A stretch of DNA of 64,000 nt from Streptomyces sp. LUP30 (GCF_001746365.1 NZ_MJAJ01000004.1:186001-250000), one strand, 5' to 3'. Positions 33,708-43,057 are shown, numbered from the stretch's first letter. Translations and numbers: made by a program. The notes: generated from the sequence alone by a model not told the origin.

Positions 33708-34133
33708 GACAACCCCCGGCGATCAGACGCGCACACGCTCCGCACCTTCCCCTGGCCGGTCAGCCCCTTCACCGGCGTCGCCTGGCGGCACTCCCCAGGC
33801 ACCAGGGCACGACACACGCTACGCGCGCGTAAGACAGCCCGACAAGGTTCAGGTCAGCCCCAGGTCTTCCCCAGCACCGGGCGGGTCCACGCCCCTCGAG
33901 CCGACGTCGGCCGCACCGGCGGACACGGACCGCCCCACAGCCCAGCGTCTCTGGCCCTTCGGCGCGGTGTCGGGAGGCAGTTGGGACGCGAGGACAGGAA
34001 CAGACCGACAGAGACCGACGGGCAGAGAGATGGCGCACCCCGGCCCGCCAGCAGAAACGTCATGGACGGCTGCTGATCGGCAAGGGTCGTCAAGATCCTC
34101 GAAGGTCTCGAAGCGGCGGGGCTGCCGCATCGG
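33708..34133. other. Intergenic: SARP promoter side and dispersed element copy 2
   Basis: No coding frame is convincing. The left part must carry the SARP gene promoter; the right part holds element copy 2 and the 3' side of the phosphatase gene. Confidence 0.5.
33992..34098 (+). repeat. 107-base dispersed element, copy 2
   Basis: Starts GGACAGGAACAGACCGAC and ends GATCGGCAAGGGTCGTCAAG plus ATCC with 65 bases between, the same geometry and strand as 20511-20617. It lies 36 bases beyond the stop of the leftward phosphatase gene. Confidence 0.6.
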
Positions 34134-36602
34134 TCAGTCCGTCTTCGTAGACGGTGAAGCGTGCGGGGAGAGGGCCTGTTCGGCCCAGATCGTCTTGCCG
34201 GTGTACGTCTGGCGAGTGCCCCAGCCCTGGGTGAGCTGAGCGACGAGGAGCAGCCCGCGGCCGCCTTCGTCGAAGGTGCGCGCGCGGCGGAGGTGGGGGG
34301 TGGTGTTGCTGCCGTCGGAGACTTCGCAGATGAGGTTGCGGTCGCGGATGAGCCGGAGCTGTATGGGGGGGCCGCCGTAACGGATGGCGTTGGTGACGAG
34401 TTCGCTGACCACCAGTTCGGTCACGAAAACGGCTTCGTCCAGGCCCCAGGCGGCCAGCTGCCGGGTGGCGTCCTTACGGGTCCGGGCGACCGCTGAGGGA
34501 TCGGGCGGCACGTCCCAGGTGGCGACATGGGCCGCGTCCAGGGCGCGGGTGCGGGCGATCAACAGCGCCACGTCATCGGCGGGGTGGTCCGGGAGAAGCG
34601 TCCGGAGCACGGTGTCGCAGGTGCTCTCCAAGGACGGAGCCGGCCGGGCCAGCACCTTGCGCAGTGCGTCGAGACCTTCGTCGATGTCGCGGCCGCGGGC
34701 CTCGATGAGGCCGTCGGTGTACAGCGCGAGGATGCTTCCTTCGGGCAGCTCGATCTCGGTGACCTCGAAGGGCAGGCCGCCCAGCCCGAGCGGCGGGCCC
34801 GCGGGGATGTCGGGGAACACGACGGCGCCGTCCGGCGTCGCCAGCGCGGGTACGGGGTGGCCCGCGCGAGCCATGGCGCAGCGCCGGGAGACCGGGTCGT
34901 AGACGGCGTACAGACAGGTCGCGCCGATGTCGCCGACGACGCCGGCCGTGTTTTCGGCCTCGGCGGACAGGTGGATGACCATGTCGTCCAGGTGGGTCAG
35001 CAACTCGTCGGGCGGAAGGTCGACGTCGGCAAGGGTGCGCACGGCGGTACGCAGTCGTCCCATCGCGGCCGAGGCCTGGATGCCGTGGCCGACGACGTCG
35101 CCGACGACGAGCGCGACCCGGGCGCCGGACAGCGGGATCACGTCGAACCAGTCGCCGCCGACGCCGGCTTGCGCGCTGGCGGGGAGGTAGCGGGAGGCGA
35201 CGTCGACGGCGGCCTGCGGGGGCAGCCGCTGCGGCAGGAGACTGCTCTGAAGGGTGAGGGAGGTGCGGCGCTCGCGGCTGTAGCGGCGGGCGTTGTCGAT
35301 GCAGACGGCGGCCCTGGCGGTGATCTCCTCGCCCAGGAGCAGGTCGTCCTGCTCGAAGGGTTCCGGGTGCCGGTGGCGGGAGAACGTGGCCACGCCGAGG
35401 GTGATGCCGCGGGCGCGCATCGGCACGGCCAGCACGGAGTGGAAGCCGTAGTGCCGCATCCGCTCGGCCCGGTCCGGGGTCTGGCTCGCCACCCGGTCCA
35501 TCGCGGAAGCGGTCACGTTCTCGATCAGCGGCCGGCCGGTGGTCAGGCACCTGGCCGCAGTCGAGTCGTCCGGGTAGGCGGCCACCGTTCCGCGTTCCAC
35601 CACGACCTCGGGGCAGCCCTCCAGGACGGACTGGTAGGCGACACGGCGCAGCATGACGGGGCTGGGCGGCGAGCCCGCGAGCGGGTCGTCGCCGCCCTCG
35701 ATGGCGGGAAGCAGGTCGACGGTGACGAAGTCCGCGAGTTGGGGGATGGCCACATCGGCGAGTTCCTGCGCGGTCCGGGCGAGGTCCAGGGTGCTGCCGA
35801 TGCGGATGCTGGCCTCGTTCAGCAGGGCCAGCCGTCCTCGGGCCAGGTGCTCCTCGGTCACGTCGTACGCGGAAAGGAGCACTCCCCGTATCGTTCCCTC
35901 GGCGTCCCGCACGGGGGTGAGCAAGGTCGTCCAGACGCTCTGGCTCTCATGGCCCGCCAGGTGCAGGGACTGCTGCAGATGCTGCTGTTCGCCGGTCTCC
36001 AGCGCCCGCCGCATGCACTCTTCCGTGCGGTCGCTCTCCGGGTCGACCACGATCTCCGATACGCGCAGCCCCTGCATCGCGGCTTCGGGCAGACCGATCA
36101 CCCGCTCCATGTCCGCGTTCGCCCGCCGCAGCCGCAGGCCGGTGTCGTAGAGCGCCGTCGTGAGCGGGGACCGGGTGAACGCCCACATCACCAGCGCGTC
36201 GTCCGGGAGCGGCGACGCCGACCCGGCCAGGGGGGAGACCAGGAGCCACTCGCCGCCCCCTGTCTCCTCGCCGTCGGGCTCCCGGCGGTGGGCCAGCAGG
36301 TTCACTGCGAGACGGTGGCCGTCGCGGTGCAGGAGAGTCGCCGTCCCGGCCCACCGCCGCAGCGTTCGCAGGGAACGAAGCGTCTCGGCGGGCGGCTCCC
36401 CTACGAGCAATGACGCCGCGGGCCGGCCGACGACCTCCGCGGACGGGTATCCGAGCAGCCGCCGTGCCCCCTCGCTCCACCAGGTCATGATGCCGTTCGA
36501 GTCCACGCGGGCTCCGGCCGTGGCCGACTCGTCGATGGGGTCGTCAGGCCGCCACGCCGCCCGGTCGTCGCCGGCGGTGCCAGAACCCGTCATCGCGTTC
36601 AT
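34134..36602 (-). CDS. PAS-GAF-SpoIIE phosphatase with RsbW-like ATPase domain
   Basis: The product is about 822 residues from ATG 36602 (ATG 36593 is equally possible). Order: PAS at about 25-130 (GIMTWWSEGARRLLGY), second PAS at about 150-260 with a PAC-like end (GVLLSAYDVTEEH), GAF at about 275-440, PP2C/SpoIIE at about 470-660 (GGDWFDVIPL, VVGDVVGHG, ADDVALLIAR), HATPase at about 690-800 (VVSELVTNAIRYG, DEGGRGLLLV). Family knowledge: such proteins dephosphorylate anti-sigma-factor antagonists and can phosphorylate them through the kinase-like domain, linking signals to stress sigma factors. No anti-anti-sigma gene is adjacent. Divergent from the aldehyde dehydrogenase over a 137-base gap with an AT-rich core near 36665-36710. 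Confidence 0.9.
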   Translation of the reverse strand: MNAMTGSGTAGDDRAAWRPDDPIDESATAGARVDSNGIMTWWSEGARRLLGYPSAEVVGRPAASLLVGEPPAETLRSLRTLRRWAGTATLLHRDGHRLAVNLLAHRREPDGEETGGGEWLLVSPLAGSASPLPDDALVMWAFTRSPLTTALYDTGLRLRRANADMERVIGLPEAAMQGLRVSEIVVDPESDRTEECMRRALETGEQQHLQQSLHLAGHESQSVWTTLLTPVRDAEGTIRGVLLSAYDVTEEHLARGRLALLNEASIRIGSTLDLARTAQELADVAIPQLADFVTVDLLPAIEGGDDPLAGSPPSPVMLRRVAYQSVLEGCPEVVVERGTVAAYPDDSTAARCLTTGRPLIENVTASAMDRVASQTPDRAERMRHYGFHSVLAVPMRARGITLGVATFSRHRHPEPFEQDDLLLGEEITARAAVCIDNARRYSRERRTSLTLQSSLLPQRLPPQAAVDVASRYLPASAQAGVGGDWFDVIPLSGARVALVVGDVVGHGIQASAAMGRLRTAVRTLADVDLPPDELLTHLDDMVIHLSAEAENTAGVVGDIGATCLYAVYDPVSRRCAMARAGHPVPALATPDGAVVFPDIPAGPPLGLGGLPFEVTEIELPEGSILALYTDGLIEARGRDIDEGLDALRKVLARPAPSLESTCDTVLRTLLPDHPADDVALLIARTRALDAAHVATWDVPPDPSAVARTRKDATRQLAAWGLDEAVFVTELVVSELVTNAIRYGGPPIQLRLIRDRNLICEVSDGSNTTPHLRRARTFDEGGRGLLLVAQLTQGWGTRQTYTGKTIWAEQALSPHASPSTKTD

Positions 36603-36739
36603 CCGCCCTCGCTTCGGTCTTTCCACCGTGCGTCCCGGCCCGGCCACGAGCAACCTAGAGAGATGACCGGACATATATCATCGATAACGGCATAAATGTA
36701 AAAGATAGACCAATCCATCGGGGGCTGGAGGGTCGTGCC

Positions 36740-38203
36740 ATGACCGTCACCGACGACGAGACGTGGCCGGACGCGGCCGAATGGACCGGCAAGATCTACA
36801 GCGGCGGTTGGCGGCGGTCCGAGGGCGGTGTGCAGCCGGTCGACGAACCCGCCACGGGGGAGCGGCTGGCCGAGGTGGGGGTGGCCGCGCCCGCGGATGT
36901 GGCCCGGGCCGGGACCCAGGCCGCCCGAGCCCAGCCGGTCTGGGCCGGGACGGCGCCCCAGGAGCGCGCCGAGGTCCTGCTCCGCGCCGCCGGGGCACTG
37001 CGCGACCACCGCGGAGCGATTCGCGAATGGATCGTCAGGGAGTCCGGAGGCGTCCCGGCGAAGGGCGACTACGAGATCGCGGCCGGACTCAGCCAGCTCG
37101 CGCAGGCCGCCGGCCTCGCGTCGCTGCCCCGCGGCGAGATCCTGAGCCCGTCGGCGCCCGCCCGGGCCAGCTACGCATGGCGGGTACCCCTGGGCGTGGT
37201 CGGCGTCATCAACCCCTGGAACGCCCCCCTGCTGTTCGCCATGCGGGCCCTGGCGCCCGCACTCGTCCTCGGCAACGCCGTTCTGCTCAAGCCCGACCCC
37301 CACACACCGGTGTCCGGCGGTGTCGTCGTGGCACGGCTGTTCGAGGAGGCCGGACTGCCCGAGGGGCTGCTCCACGTCCTGCCCGGAGGCCCCGGCACCG
37401 GTGAGGCGGTCGTGGCCGATGCCCACGTCGACATGGTCGTTTTCACCGGCTCCACCGAGGCGGGACGGGCGGTCGCCCGCGCCGCGGGCGACGGGCTCAA
37501 GCGGGTGGCGCTGGAACTGGGCGGCAAGAACTCGATCGTCGTGCTCGACGACGCCGACATCGGCTCCGCCGCGGCGGCCGGGGCGATGAGCTCCTTCGGC
37601 TATCAAGGGCAGGCCTGCGTCGCCGCCGGACGTCATCTGGTGCACGCCGACGTCGTGGAGCCCTACACGCAGGCGCTGGTCAGGCAGGCCGACGAGCTGC
37701 GGGTCGGCGACCCGCGCGAGGAGGGCGTGGCCCTCGGCCCGGTGATCAGCGAGCGTCAGGTCGCGAGGGTCGCACGCATCGTGGACGAGAGCGTGGCCGC
37801 CGGTGCGCGGGTGCTGGCGGGCGGACGCCGCGACGGGCTGTTCTACCCGCCCACCGTTCTGGACCGCGTCGAGCGGACCATGCCCGCCTTCACCGAGGAG
37901 ATCTTCGGGCCGGTCGCTCCCGTCGTCGCGTTCCGTACCGACCATGAGGCCGTGGAGATCGCCAACGACACGCCGTACGGCCTGACGGCGGCTGTGCACT
38001 CCGGTTCGACGGCGAGGGCCGCGGTCATCGCCGAGCAGCTGTGCACCGGCATGGTGCACCTCAACGACGTCTCCGCCAAGGACGCCGCGAACGCCCCCTT
38101 CGGTGGGATGGGAGCCTCGGGCAACGGCTCCCGCATCGGCGGCACCGCCAACCTGGAGCAGTTCACCCAGTGGCGCTGGATGACGGTCCAGGGTTCCGTG
38201 TGA
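36740..38203 (+). CDS. NAD(P)-dependent aldehyde dehydrogenase, benzaldehyde-dehydrogenase-like
   Basis: The product is 487 residues from ATG 36740 with GGAGGG eight bases before. ALDH signatures: INPWNAPLLFAMRALAPAL (about 154), VFTGSTEAGR (about 234), Glu259 in LELGGKN, Cys293 in GYQGQACVAAGR, and EEIFGPVAPV near 390. The PWN and EIFGP forms are typical of aryl-aldehyde oxidisers. It would convert an aldehyde to the acid in the cytosol. Ends at a strong hairpin shared with the convergent GH43 gene. Confidence 0.9.
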   Translation: MTVTDDETWPDAAEWTGKIYSGGWRRSEGGVQPVDEPATGERLAEVGVAAPADVARAGTQAARAQPVWAGTAPQERAEVLLRAAGALRDHRGAIREWIVRESGGVPAKGDYEIAAGLSQLAQAAGLASLPRGEILSPSAPARASYAWRVPLGVVGVINPWNAPLLFAMRALAPALVLGNAVLLKPDPHTPVSGGVVVARLFEEAGLPEGLLHVLPGGPGTGEAVVADAHVDMVVFTGSTEAGRAVARAAGDGLKRVALELGGKNSIVVLDDADIGSAAAAGAMSSFGYQGQACVAAGRHLVHADVVEPYTQALVRQADELRVGDPREEGVALGPVISERQVARVARIVDESVAAGARVLAGGRRDGLFYPPTVLDRVERTMPAFTEEIFGPVAPVVAFRTDHEAVEIANDTPYGLTAAVHSGSTARAAVIAEQLCTGMVHLNDVSAKDAANAPFGGMGASGNGSRIGGTANLEQFTQWRWMTVQGSV

Positions 38204-38269
38204 TCCGCACCTCCGCTTCTCCGCCGCCCTTTCAGGCGTCCCCGCAGGTGGAGTCGCCTCTGCCCGGTC

Positions 38270-38310
38270 GGCGTGAATGCCTCGCGTGGTGTGTGCGAGG
38301 CATTCACGCC
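38270..38310. terminator. Perfect 16-bp hairpin between convergent genes
   Basis: GGCGTGAATGCCTCGC pairs exactly with GCGAGGCATTCACGCC around the nine-base loop GTGGTGTGT, followed by GGGGG. It lies 66 bases beyond the aldehyde dehydrogenase stop and 129 beyond the GH43 stop, so it can serve both strands. Confidence 0.85.
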
Positions 38311-38439
38311 GGGGGCGACCGGCCGCAACGTCAGCGCCCCCGTCCGCCTCCCGACTCCGGCAGGGGCCGTCCGCCTGTCACGTGGGGCGCGCGTGCGGGG
38401 CCGGACTGCGACGGCCGCGGCGAGCCCGCGTCCGGAGGG

Positions 38440-39936
38440 TCATGACATCGTCCACTGCTGGCCGGCGGCGCCGGTGCCGGTCAGCTGGACGACGGCGGCG
38501 CCCGCGGTGGTGGAGGAGGAGTCCACGCCGATGTCCAGTCCGCTGTTGACGTTGACGAGCATGAACTTGGCGCCGGTCAGACTGCCGACCAGATCGGCGG
38601 CGAACTGCTGGTTGGCTCCGCCGTTGCAGGTCCACTGCTGCAGTTGGACGTTCTCCGCGGTGGACTTGCCCGGGACCTCCAGGCACAGGCCGCTCTTCAC
38701 GCTCTTGAGCGTGTAGACGTTGTCCGCCACTCGGTTCAGGCTCCACCTCTGGTTGTCACCGCCGTTGGACTGCCACTGGATGACCTTGGCCCCGGTCGCG
38801 GTGGAACCGCTCGAGACGTCCATCAGCATGGAGCTGCCCGCGTTGGTGAGCGTGTGCACCGCGTCGGTGGGGACGCCGGAGTCGGGCGTCCAGGTGCCCG
38901 CCGACACGTCGAGGGACCAGGTGGGGTACTGGCCGAGGTTCACCGTCGTGCCTCTGATGGTCAACGGCAGCCAGATCAGCTTCGACTCGCCCAGGTTCGA
39001 GGTGTCCCAGCGGTCGCCGGCGTAGAGGTAGGTGGTGCCGGAGGCGCCCTGGACGGTGATGACGTTCGCCGTCTGGCTGCCGTAGGTGTGGGTGCCGGGC
39101 GCGGCGAAGTTCCGGAACGCCGACCATGGCCCGTTCAGTGACGTGGCGGTGGCGTAGATGTTGTCGTTCAGGCTCCAGCCCGTCAGGTGGGATCCGAAGA
39201 CGTAGTACATGCCGTTGATCTTCAGCATGGCGGGCGACTCGACGCTGCCGCTGCCGCTGCTGCCCAGTGTCGTCACCAGGCTGTCGACGGAGAGGTAGTC
39301 GGCGGAGAGCCGGTAGACGCGCAGGCCGTTGTTGCGGTCCTCGCTCAGCAGGTAGCCGGTGCCGTCGGTGTCCTGGAACAGGCCGAGGTCACGGCTGAGG
39401 TTGCCCATCGGCCGGAAGCTGCCCCGGTAGGTGTACGGGCCGCAGGGGGTGCTGCTGGTGGCCACGCCGACCCTCGCGTCGGAGTAGTTCATGCTGTCGA
39501 TGTGCGTGTACATCACGTACATGCCGGTCGACGCGTTGTGGATGACCTTCGGCCGCTCCACGATCCGGCTCGGTCCCAGGTCGCCGCTGCTCTGTCTGCT
39601 CAGGGCCCGGCCCTGGTAGGTCCAGTCGGCGAGGTCGGTCGAGGTGTAGCAGGGGACGTCCTGGAAGGACGTGTCCGTCGACGTCTCGCCGGTCTTGTCC
39701 TCGCCGAAGCCGTACCAGGTGGAGCCGACCTTGACGATGCCCAGCCCGTGCAGCTGGAGCGTGTTGCCGTTCTGGTCGGTTCTGGTGGCGCCCAGGGTGA
39801 ACGAGACGGTGGCGGCGTGGGCGGACGCGGCGGGCAGCAGCAGTGCCGCGAGGCCTCCGAGCAGCGTGAGGAACGCGGTGACGACGGTGCGCCACCGGGC
39901 GCGTGGGGGGCTGTGGTGGGGTGCCCGATTCGACAT
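38440..39936 (-). CDS. Secreted GH43 glycosidase (exo-beta-1,3-galactanase-like) with ricin-type domain
   Basis: The product is 498 residues from ATG 39936 with AAGGAGAGG upstream. The signal ends near ASAHA. The catalytic five-blade propeller (about 45-335) has HGLGIVKVGSTWYGFGEDKTG, SRIVERPKVIHN, DLGLFQDTDGTGYLLSED and GSVESPAMLKING, which resemble GH43 subfamily 24 exo-beta-1,3-galactanases. A three-lobed ricin/CBM13 trefoil follows (about 365-498) with QRWSL, QQFAAD and QQWTMS (Q-x-[WF]). The likely substrate is the galactan backbone of arabinogalactan. The subfamily is from motif resemblance only. A 12-bp palindrome lies 27 bases upstream of the start. Confidence 0.85.
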   Translation of the reverse strand: MSNRAPHHSPPRARWRTVVTAFLTLLGGLAALLLPAASAHAATVSFTLGATRTDQNGNTLQLHGLGIVKVGSTWYGFGEDKTGETSTDTSFQDVPCYTSTDLADWTYQGRALSRQSSGDLGPSRIVERPKVIHNASTGMYVMYTHIDSMNYSDARVGVATSSTPCGPYTYRGSFRPMGNLSRDLGLFQDTDGTGYLLSEDRNNGLRVYRLSADYLSVDSLVTTLGSSGSGSVESPAMLKINGMYYVFGSHLTGWSLNDNIYATATSLNGPWSAFRNFAAPGTHTYGSQTANVITVQGASGTTYLYAGDRWDTSNLGESKLIWLPLTIRGTTVNLGQYPTWSLDVSAGTWTPDSGVPTDAVHTLTNAGSSMLMDVSSGSTATGAKVIQWQSNGGDNQRWSLNRVADNVYTLKSVKSGLCLEVPGKSTAENVQLQQWTCNGGANQQFAADLVGSLTGAKFMLVNVNSGLDIGVDSSSTTAGAAVVQLTGTGAAGQQWTMS

Positions 39937-39962
39937 GTTCTGCCTCTCCTTAGAGGTTCTGA

Positions 39963-39974
39963 CATGACGTCATG
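39963..39974. promoter_or_regulatory. Candidate operator of the GH43 gene
   Basis: CATGACGTCATG is a perfect 12-bp palindrome just upstream of the ribosome site, within a run of TGAC repeats. Placement between promoter and start suits a repressor. Confidence 0.5.
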
Positions 39975-40582
39975 ACGCACCGCGAGGAACCGGATCACGG
40001 TGTCCGGCCGCAGCGAGGCCGGACGCCTTGGCGGGCCGTGCCGCACGGTGAGGGTGCATGGCGGCACGCTCGACAGGGAGTGGGGCCGCGAACGGTGGCA
40101 AACGCGGCGGTGCGGAAGGGGAGATGGGATATCCGTCGGTCATGACAGCCGCAGGTGCACTGTCGTGTCAAGAGAAAGTGATTGGTTTTGTTTGCACGCG
40201 AGGGGGAGCCCGGGAGTCGCGGCATGACCACCCGTGGCTTCACACGGGGTGACCACGGGGTCGTTCGGAGGGCGCGGTCCAAGGTCCACCGGCCGGGCTG
40301 CTGTCCGGTTTCGGCCCTGGATGGTAGGTAATGCCGCCTCGGAATCGGGCTGTTGGAGAGCGGGGCCGCGCTTCGCCGGGCGAAGTCGGGCGCGCCAGGA
40401 AATGCTCGGGCGGGCGGCGGGACGGGTGTTGCGCGCACTGTTGACCTTTCCATCGCCCTGACGTACAACTGCCGAGGTGTTGGCACCCGTTCATTACTGT
40501 TCAGTTGTGTTTGGGTGTGCGGGCGGACGGTGATCCGAAACATCCGATCTCCCTGCCCGGCGCGGATCTACTCGATGGAGAG
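39975..40582. other. Intergenic, regulatory, no gene seen
   Basis: An AT-richer pocket at about 40170-40200 could be the GH43 promoter. A short hairpin (CCCGTG / CACGGG) lies near 40232-40249. No convincing coding frame on either strand. Confidence 0.45.
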
Positions 40583-40807
40583 GTGCACTGCCATGCAGGT
40601 TCCCTCACGCCCGACGGACGCAGGGACGGACCCGTCCCGGCGCCCCCCGGCAGTGTCCCGCCGGGGCTGCTCAAGGGCACGGCGGTCGCCGTCGGCGCCG
40701 CCGCGGTCGGGATAGGCGCGACGGGCACCGCCGCCGCCGCGGCGACCGTGCTCAGCGTGGCCCTGGCTCCCTCGGGCGGCCAGGCGGTGATGCTGAAGCC
40801 GGACTGA
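40583..40807 (+). CDS. Small protein with Gly/Ala-rich hydrophobic C-terminus
   Basis: GTG 40583 gives 74 residues; the frame is open further upstream, so the start is uncertain, and GGAGAG directly abuts this GTG. The N-terminal half is hydrophilic (LTPDGRRDGPVPAPPG), then LLKGTAVAVGAAAVGIGATG and a second apolar stretch form one or two membrane-like helices, ending VMLKPD. Codon use supports coding. No family recognised. Confidence 0.45.
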   Translation: MHCHAGSLTPDGRRDGPVPAPPGSVPPGLLKGTAVAVGAAAVGIGATGTAAAAATVLSVALAPSGGQAVMLKPD

Positions 40808-40837
40808 CGCCGGTCCGGGCCCGCCGGATCATCCCCC

Positions 40838-40853
40838 CCGCCGGTGACGGCGG
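40838..40853. terminator. Short hairpin with GTGA loop between convergent genes
   Basis: CCGCCG pairs with CGGCGG around GTGA, followed by CGTTT, between the small ORF stop and the CitE-like gene stop. Confidence 0.55.
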
Positions 40854-40863
40854 CGTTTCGTGA

Positions 40864-41850
40864 TCACAGGCCGGAAGGCGGGAGCTCATCGGTCACCCGC
40901 ATCCGCGCCCTGGTTCGTCCGAGAACAAGCCGTGCCGTAGCGGCCATGGCCTCGTCGACCATCTCGCCCTGAAAAGTCACAGCGCCCCTGCCGTCCTCCT
41001 GCGCCGCCTCGACCGCCGCTATCACCTCCGCGCAGCGGGCGAGTTCGTCCGGGCGGGGAGAGAACACCTCGTTGATCACCGGGACATGGGAAGGGTGGAT
41101 CGCCATCATCCCCTCGTAGCCGAGGGAGCGGTTCTGCTGGGCGAAGGCGCGTAGCCCCGGCAGGTCGGTGACGCGCGTCCACACTCCAGTGACCGGGCAC
41201 GGCACTCCGGCTGCCCGGACGTCCAGGAGAACACGAGAGCGCAGCGCCGCCGTCTCGGTCCCCTCCGGGCTCCAGCGGTAGCCGACGGCCCGTTCCACGT
41301 CGCCGCCGGGGGCGGTCAGTGCGCCCACGTAGGCGATGCGTGCGGCGGTTCGCGCGATGTCGTAGGCCTCGCGCAGGCCACGGGCCGTCTCCAGCAGGGG
41401 CACCAGGGCGACCCGTCCGGGCGGCAGCCCCTGTTCCCGTTCGCACCAGCCCAGCAGCCGGTCGGCAAGCCACACGTCCTTTGCGGAGCGGACCTTGGGC
41501 AGCACGATGCCGGCGAGGCCCGGCTTTACGACCGCGCGTAGTTCCTCGGCCCCCGCCCAGCCGTCCAGCGGGTTGACCCGGACGAACAGCGCCATCCCTT
41601 CCACCCGATCGGCCGGTTCGGCTGCGGCCCGCGCGATGGCGTCGGCCACCTGAGCGCGGGCGGCGAGCTTGTCCGCGGCGGGCACCGCGTCCTCCAGGTC
41701 GAGGACGGCCGCGTCGGCGCCCGCCGCCCGGGCCTTGGGCAGCCAGTCGGTTCTGGTGCCGGGGACGAAGAGCAGGGAGCGCAGCGGGGGCCGGCCGACC
41801 GGTCCCGGGTCCGCCTCGGCAGGCCTCCTGCGAGGCGCTTCAGATGACAT
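40864..41850 (-). CDS. CitE-like (HpcH/HpaI) CoA-ester lyase
   Basis: The product is 328 residues from ATG 41850, overlapping the CoA-transferase stop by 11 bases. TIM-barrel signatures: RSLLFVPGTRTDWLPKA (about 23), AVLDLEDAVP with the metal-binding Glu/Asp (about 50), FVRVNPLDG, PLLETARGL (Glu metal ligand near 150) and the IHPSHVPVINEVFSP end segment. Stand-alone CitE-like proteins act on CoA esters such as citramalyl-, malyl- or methylmalyl-CoA. With the CoA-transferase, an acid would be activated to its CoA ester and then cleaved or condensed. Exact substrate unknown. Confidence 0.88.
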   Translation of the reverse strand: MSSEAPRRRPAEADPGPVGRPPLRSLLFVPGTRTDWLPKARAAGADAAVLDLEDAVPAADKLAARAQVADAIARAAAEPADRVEGMALFVRVNPLDGWAGAEELRAVVKPGLAGIVLPKVRSAKDVWLADRLLGWCEREQGLPPGRVALVPLLETARGLREAYDIARTAARIAYVGALTAPGGDVERAVGYRWSPEGTETAALRSRVLLDVRAAGVPCPVTGVWTRVTDLPGLRAFAQQNRSLGYEGMMAIHPSHVPVINEVFSPRPDELARCAEVIAAVEAAQEDGRGAVTFQGEMVDEAMAATARLVLGRTRARMRVTDELPPSGL

Positions 41851-43057
41851 CGCTCTTCTCCAGGTCGGCCAGTTCGTCCGCGGTGAGTCCGAGCCACTGC
41901 CCGTAGACGAGGCGGTTGTCCTGACCGAGGGCGGGACCCGTTCGCCAGACCCGGCCGGGCCGCTGCCGGAAGTGCGGGATCACCGCCTGCATACGTACCG
42001 GACCGAGGTCGGGGTCGTCGACCGTGACGATGTCCTCGCGTTCGGCGTACACGGGGTCGGCGGCGATGTCCGCGGCGTCGAACACCCGTGAGGCCACGAC
42101 TTCGGCGCGGGCGAACTCCTCGAGGCACTCGCCGGCGCCGCGCTGCGCCACCCAGTCGTGCAGGCCCTCGTCCAGCTGTGCCCGCCGGTCGTGCTGTTGC
42201 CGCGCCGTGGCGAACTCCTGCTCGGGCAGACCCAGCAGGCGGACGATGTTGCGGACCGAACGCAGCGTCGCGGAGGTCACCGTGATCCACTCTCCGTCGC
42301 GGGAGCGGTAGGTGTTGATCACGGCCGCGGGGGCGACCGCCAGCTGGTTGCCGGAACGTTCGGGCACTTCCCCCAACTGGTCGTGGACGATGACCTGCCA
42401 CTCGACGAGACGGAACAGGGCCTCGAAGAGAGCGAGGTCGATCCACTCGCCGTCGAACCCGGGATCGTGGTCGCGGCGGTGGAGGGCCGCGAGGACGGCG
42501 TAGGCGCCCATCAGGCCGGTCACGGCGTCGCCGTGCGAGAAGCCGGTGTGCACGGGCGGGCCGTCGGGGAAACCGGTCAGGTGGACGACCCCGCTGCGTG
42601 CCTCACCCATCTTGCCGAAGCCCGGGGCGTCCGCCTGCGACGAGGTGGCGCCGAAACCGGAGATCTGCAGCAGGACGGCCCGGGGGTTGATCCGGTGCAC
42701 GGAGTCCCAGTCGAGTCCCCAGCTGCGCAGGCGTCCGGCGCGCAGGGTGACGATGACGACGTCCGCCCAGGCGACGAGCCGGCGGGCGACACCCCGGCCG
42801 GCCTCCTGGCGCAGATCGAGGGTGACCGAGCGCTTGTTGCGGCCGGCGACCTTGAACCACAGGGGGACGCCGTCACGTTGCGGTCCCATGGCGCGGGCCG
42901 CGTCTCCGGCGCCGGGGGGTTCCACGTGCACGACGTCGGCCCCTTGGTCGGCGAGCATCGAGCCCGCCAGCGGCCCGGCCACCACATGGGCGAACTCAAC
43001 CACTTTCAGCCCCTGCAACTGCCCGCGTCCGGTGGTGTTCCGCTCGTCGTCCGACAC
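41840..43057 (-). CDS. CaiB/BaiF-type (family III) CoA-transferase
   Basis: The product is 405 residues from GTG 43057, with GAGGGAG upstream. Family features: GLKVVEFAHVVAGPLAGSMLADQGADVVHVEPPGAGD (about 15-50), RNKRSVTLDLR, LRSWGLDWDSVHRINP, and the PVHTGFSHGDAVTGLMGA block (about 180) holding the catalytic Asp. The C-terminal FDAADIAADPVYAERE is also typical. It moves CoA between organic acids. First gene of a two-gene operon with the CitE-like lyase; divergent citrate-type transporter and LysR lie just upstream. Confidence 0.9.
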   Translation of the reverse strand: MSDDERNTTGRGQLQGLKVVEFAHVVAGPLAGSMLADQGADVVHVEPPGAGDAARAMGPQRDGVPLWFKVAGRNKRSVTLDLRQEAGRGVARRLVAWADVVIVTLRAGRLRSWGLDWDSVHRINPRAVLLQISGFGATSSQADAPGFGKMGEARSGVVHLTGFPDGPPVHTGFSHGDAVTGLMGAYAVLAALHRRDHDPGFDGEWIDLALFEALFRLVEWQVIVHDQLGEVPERSGNQLAVAPAAVINTYRSRDGEWITVTSATLRSVRNIVRLLGLPEQEFATARQQHDRRAQLDEGLHDWVAQRGAGECLEEFARAEVVASRVFDAADIAADPVYAEREDIVTVDDPDLGPVRMQAVIPHFRQRPGRVWRTGPALGQDNRLVYGQWLGLTADELADLEKSDVI

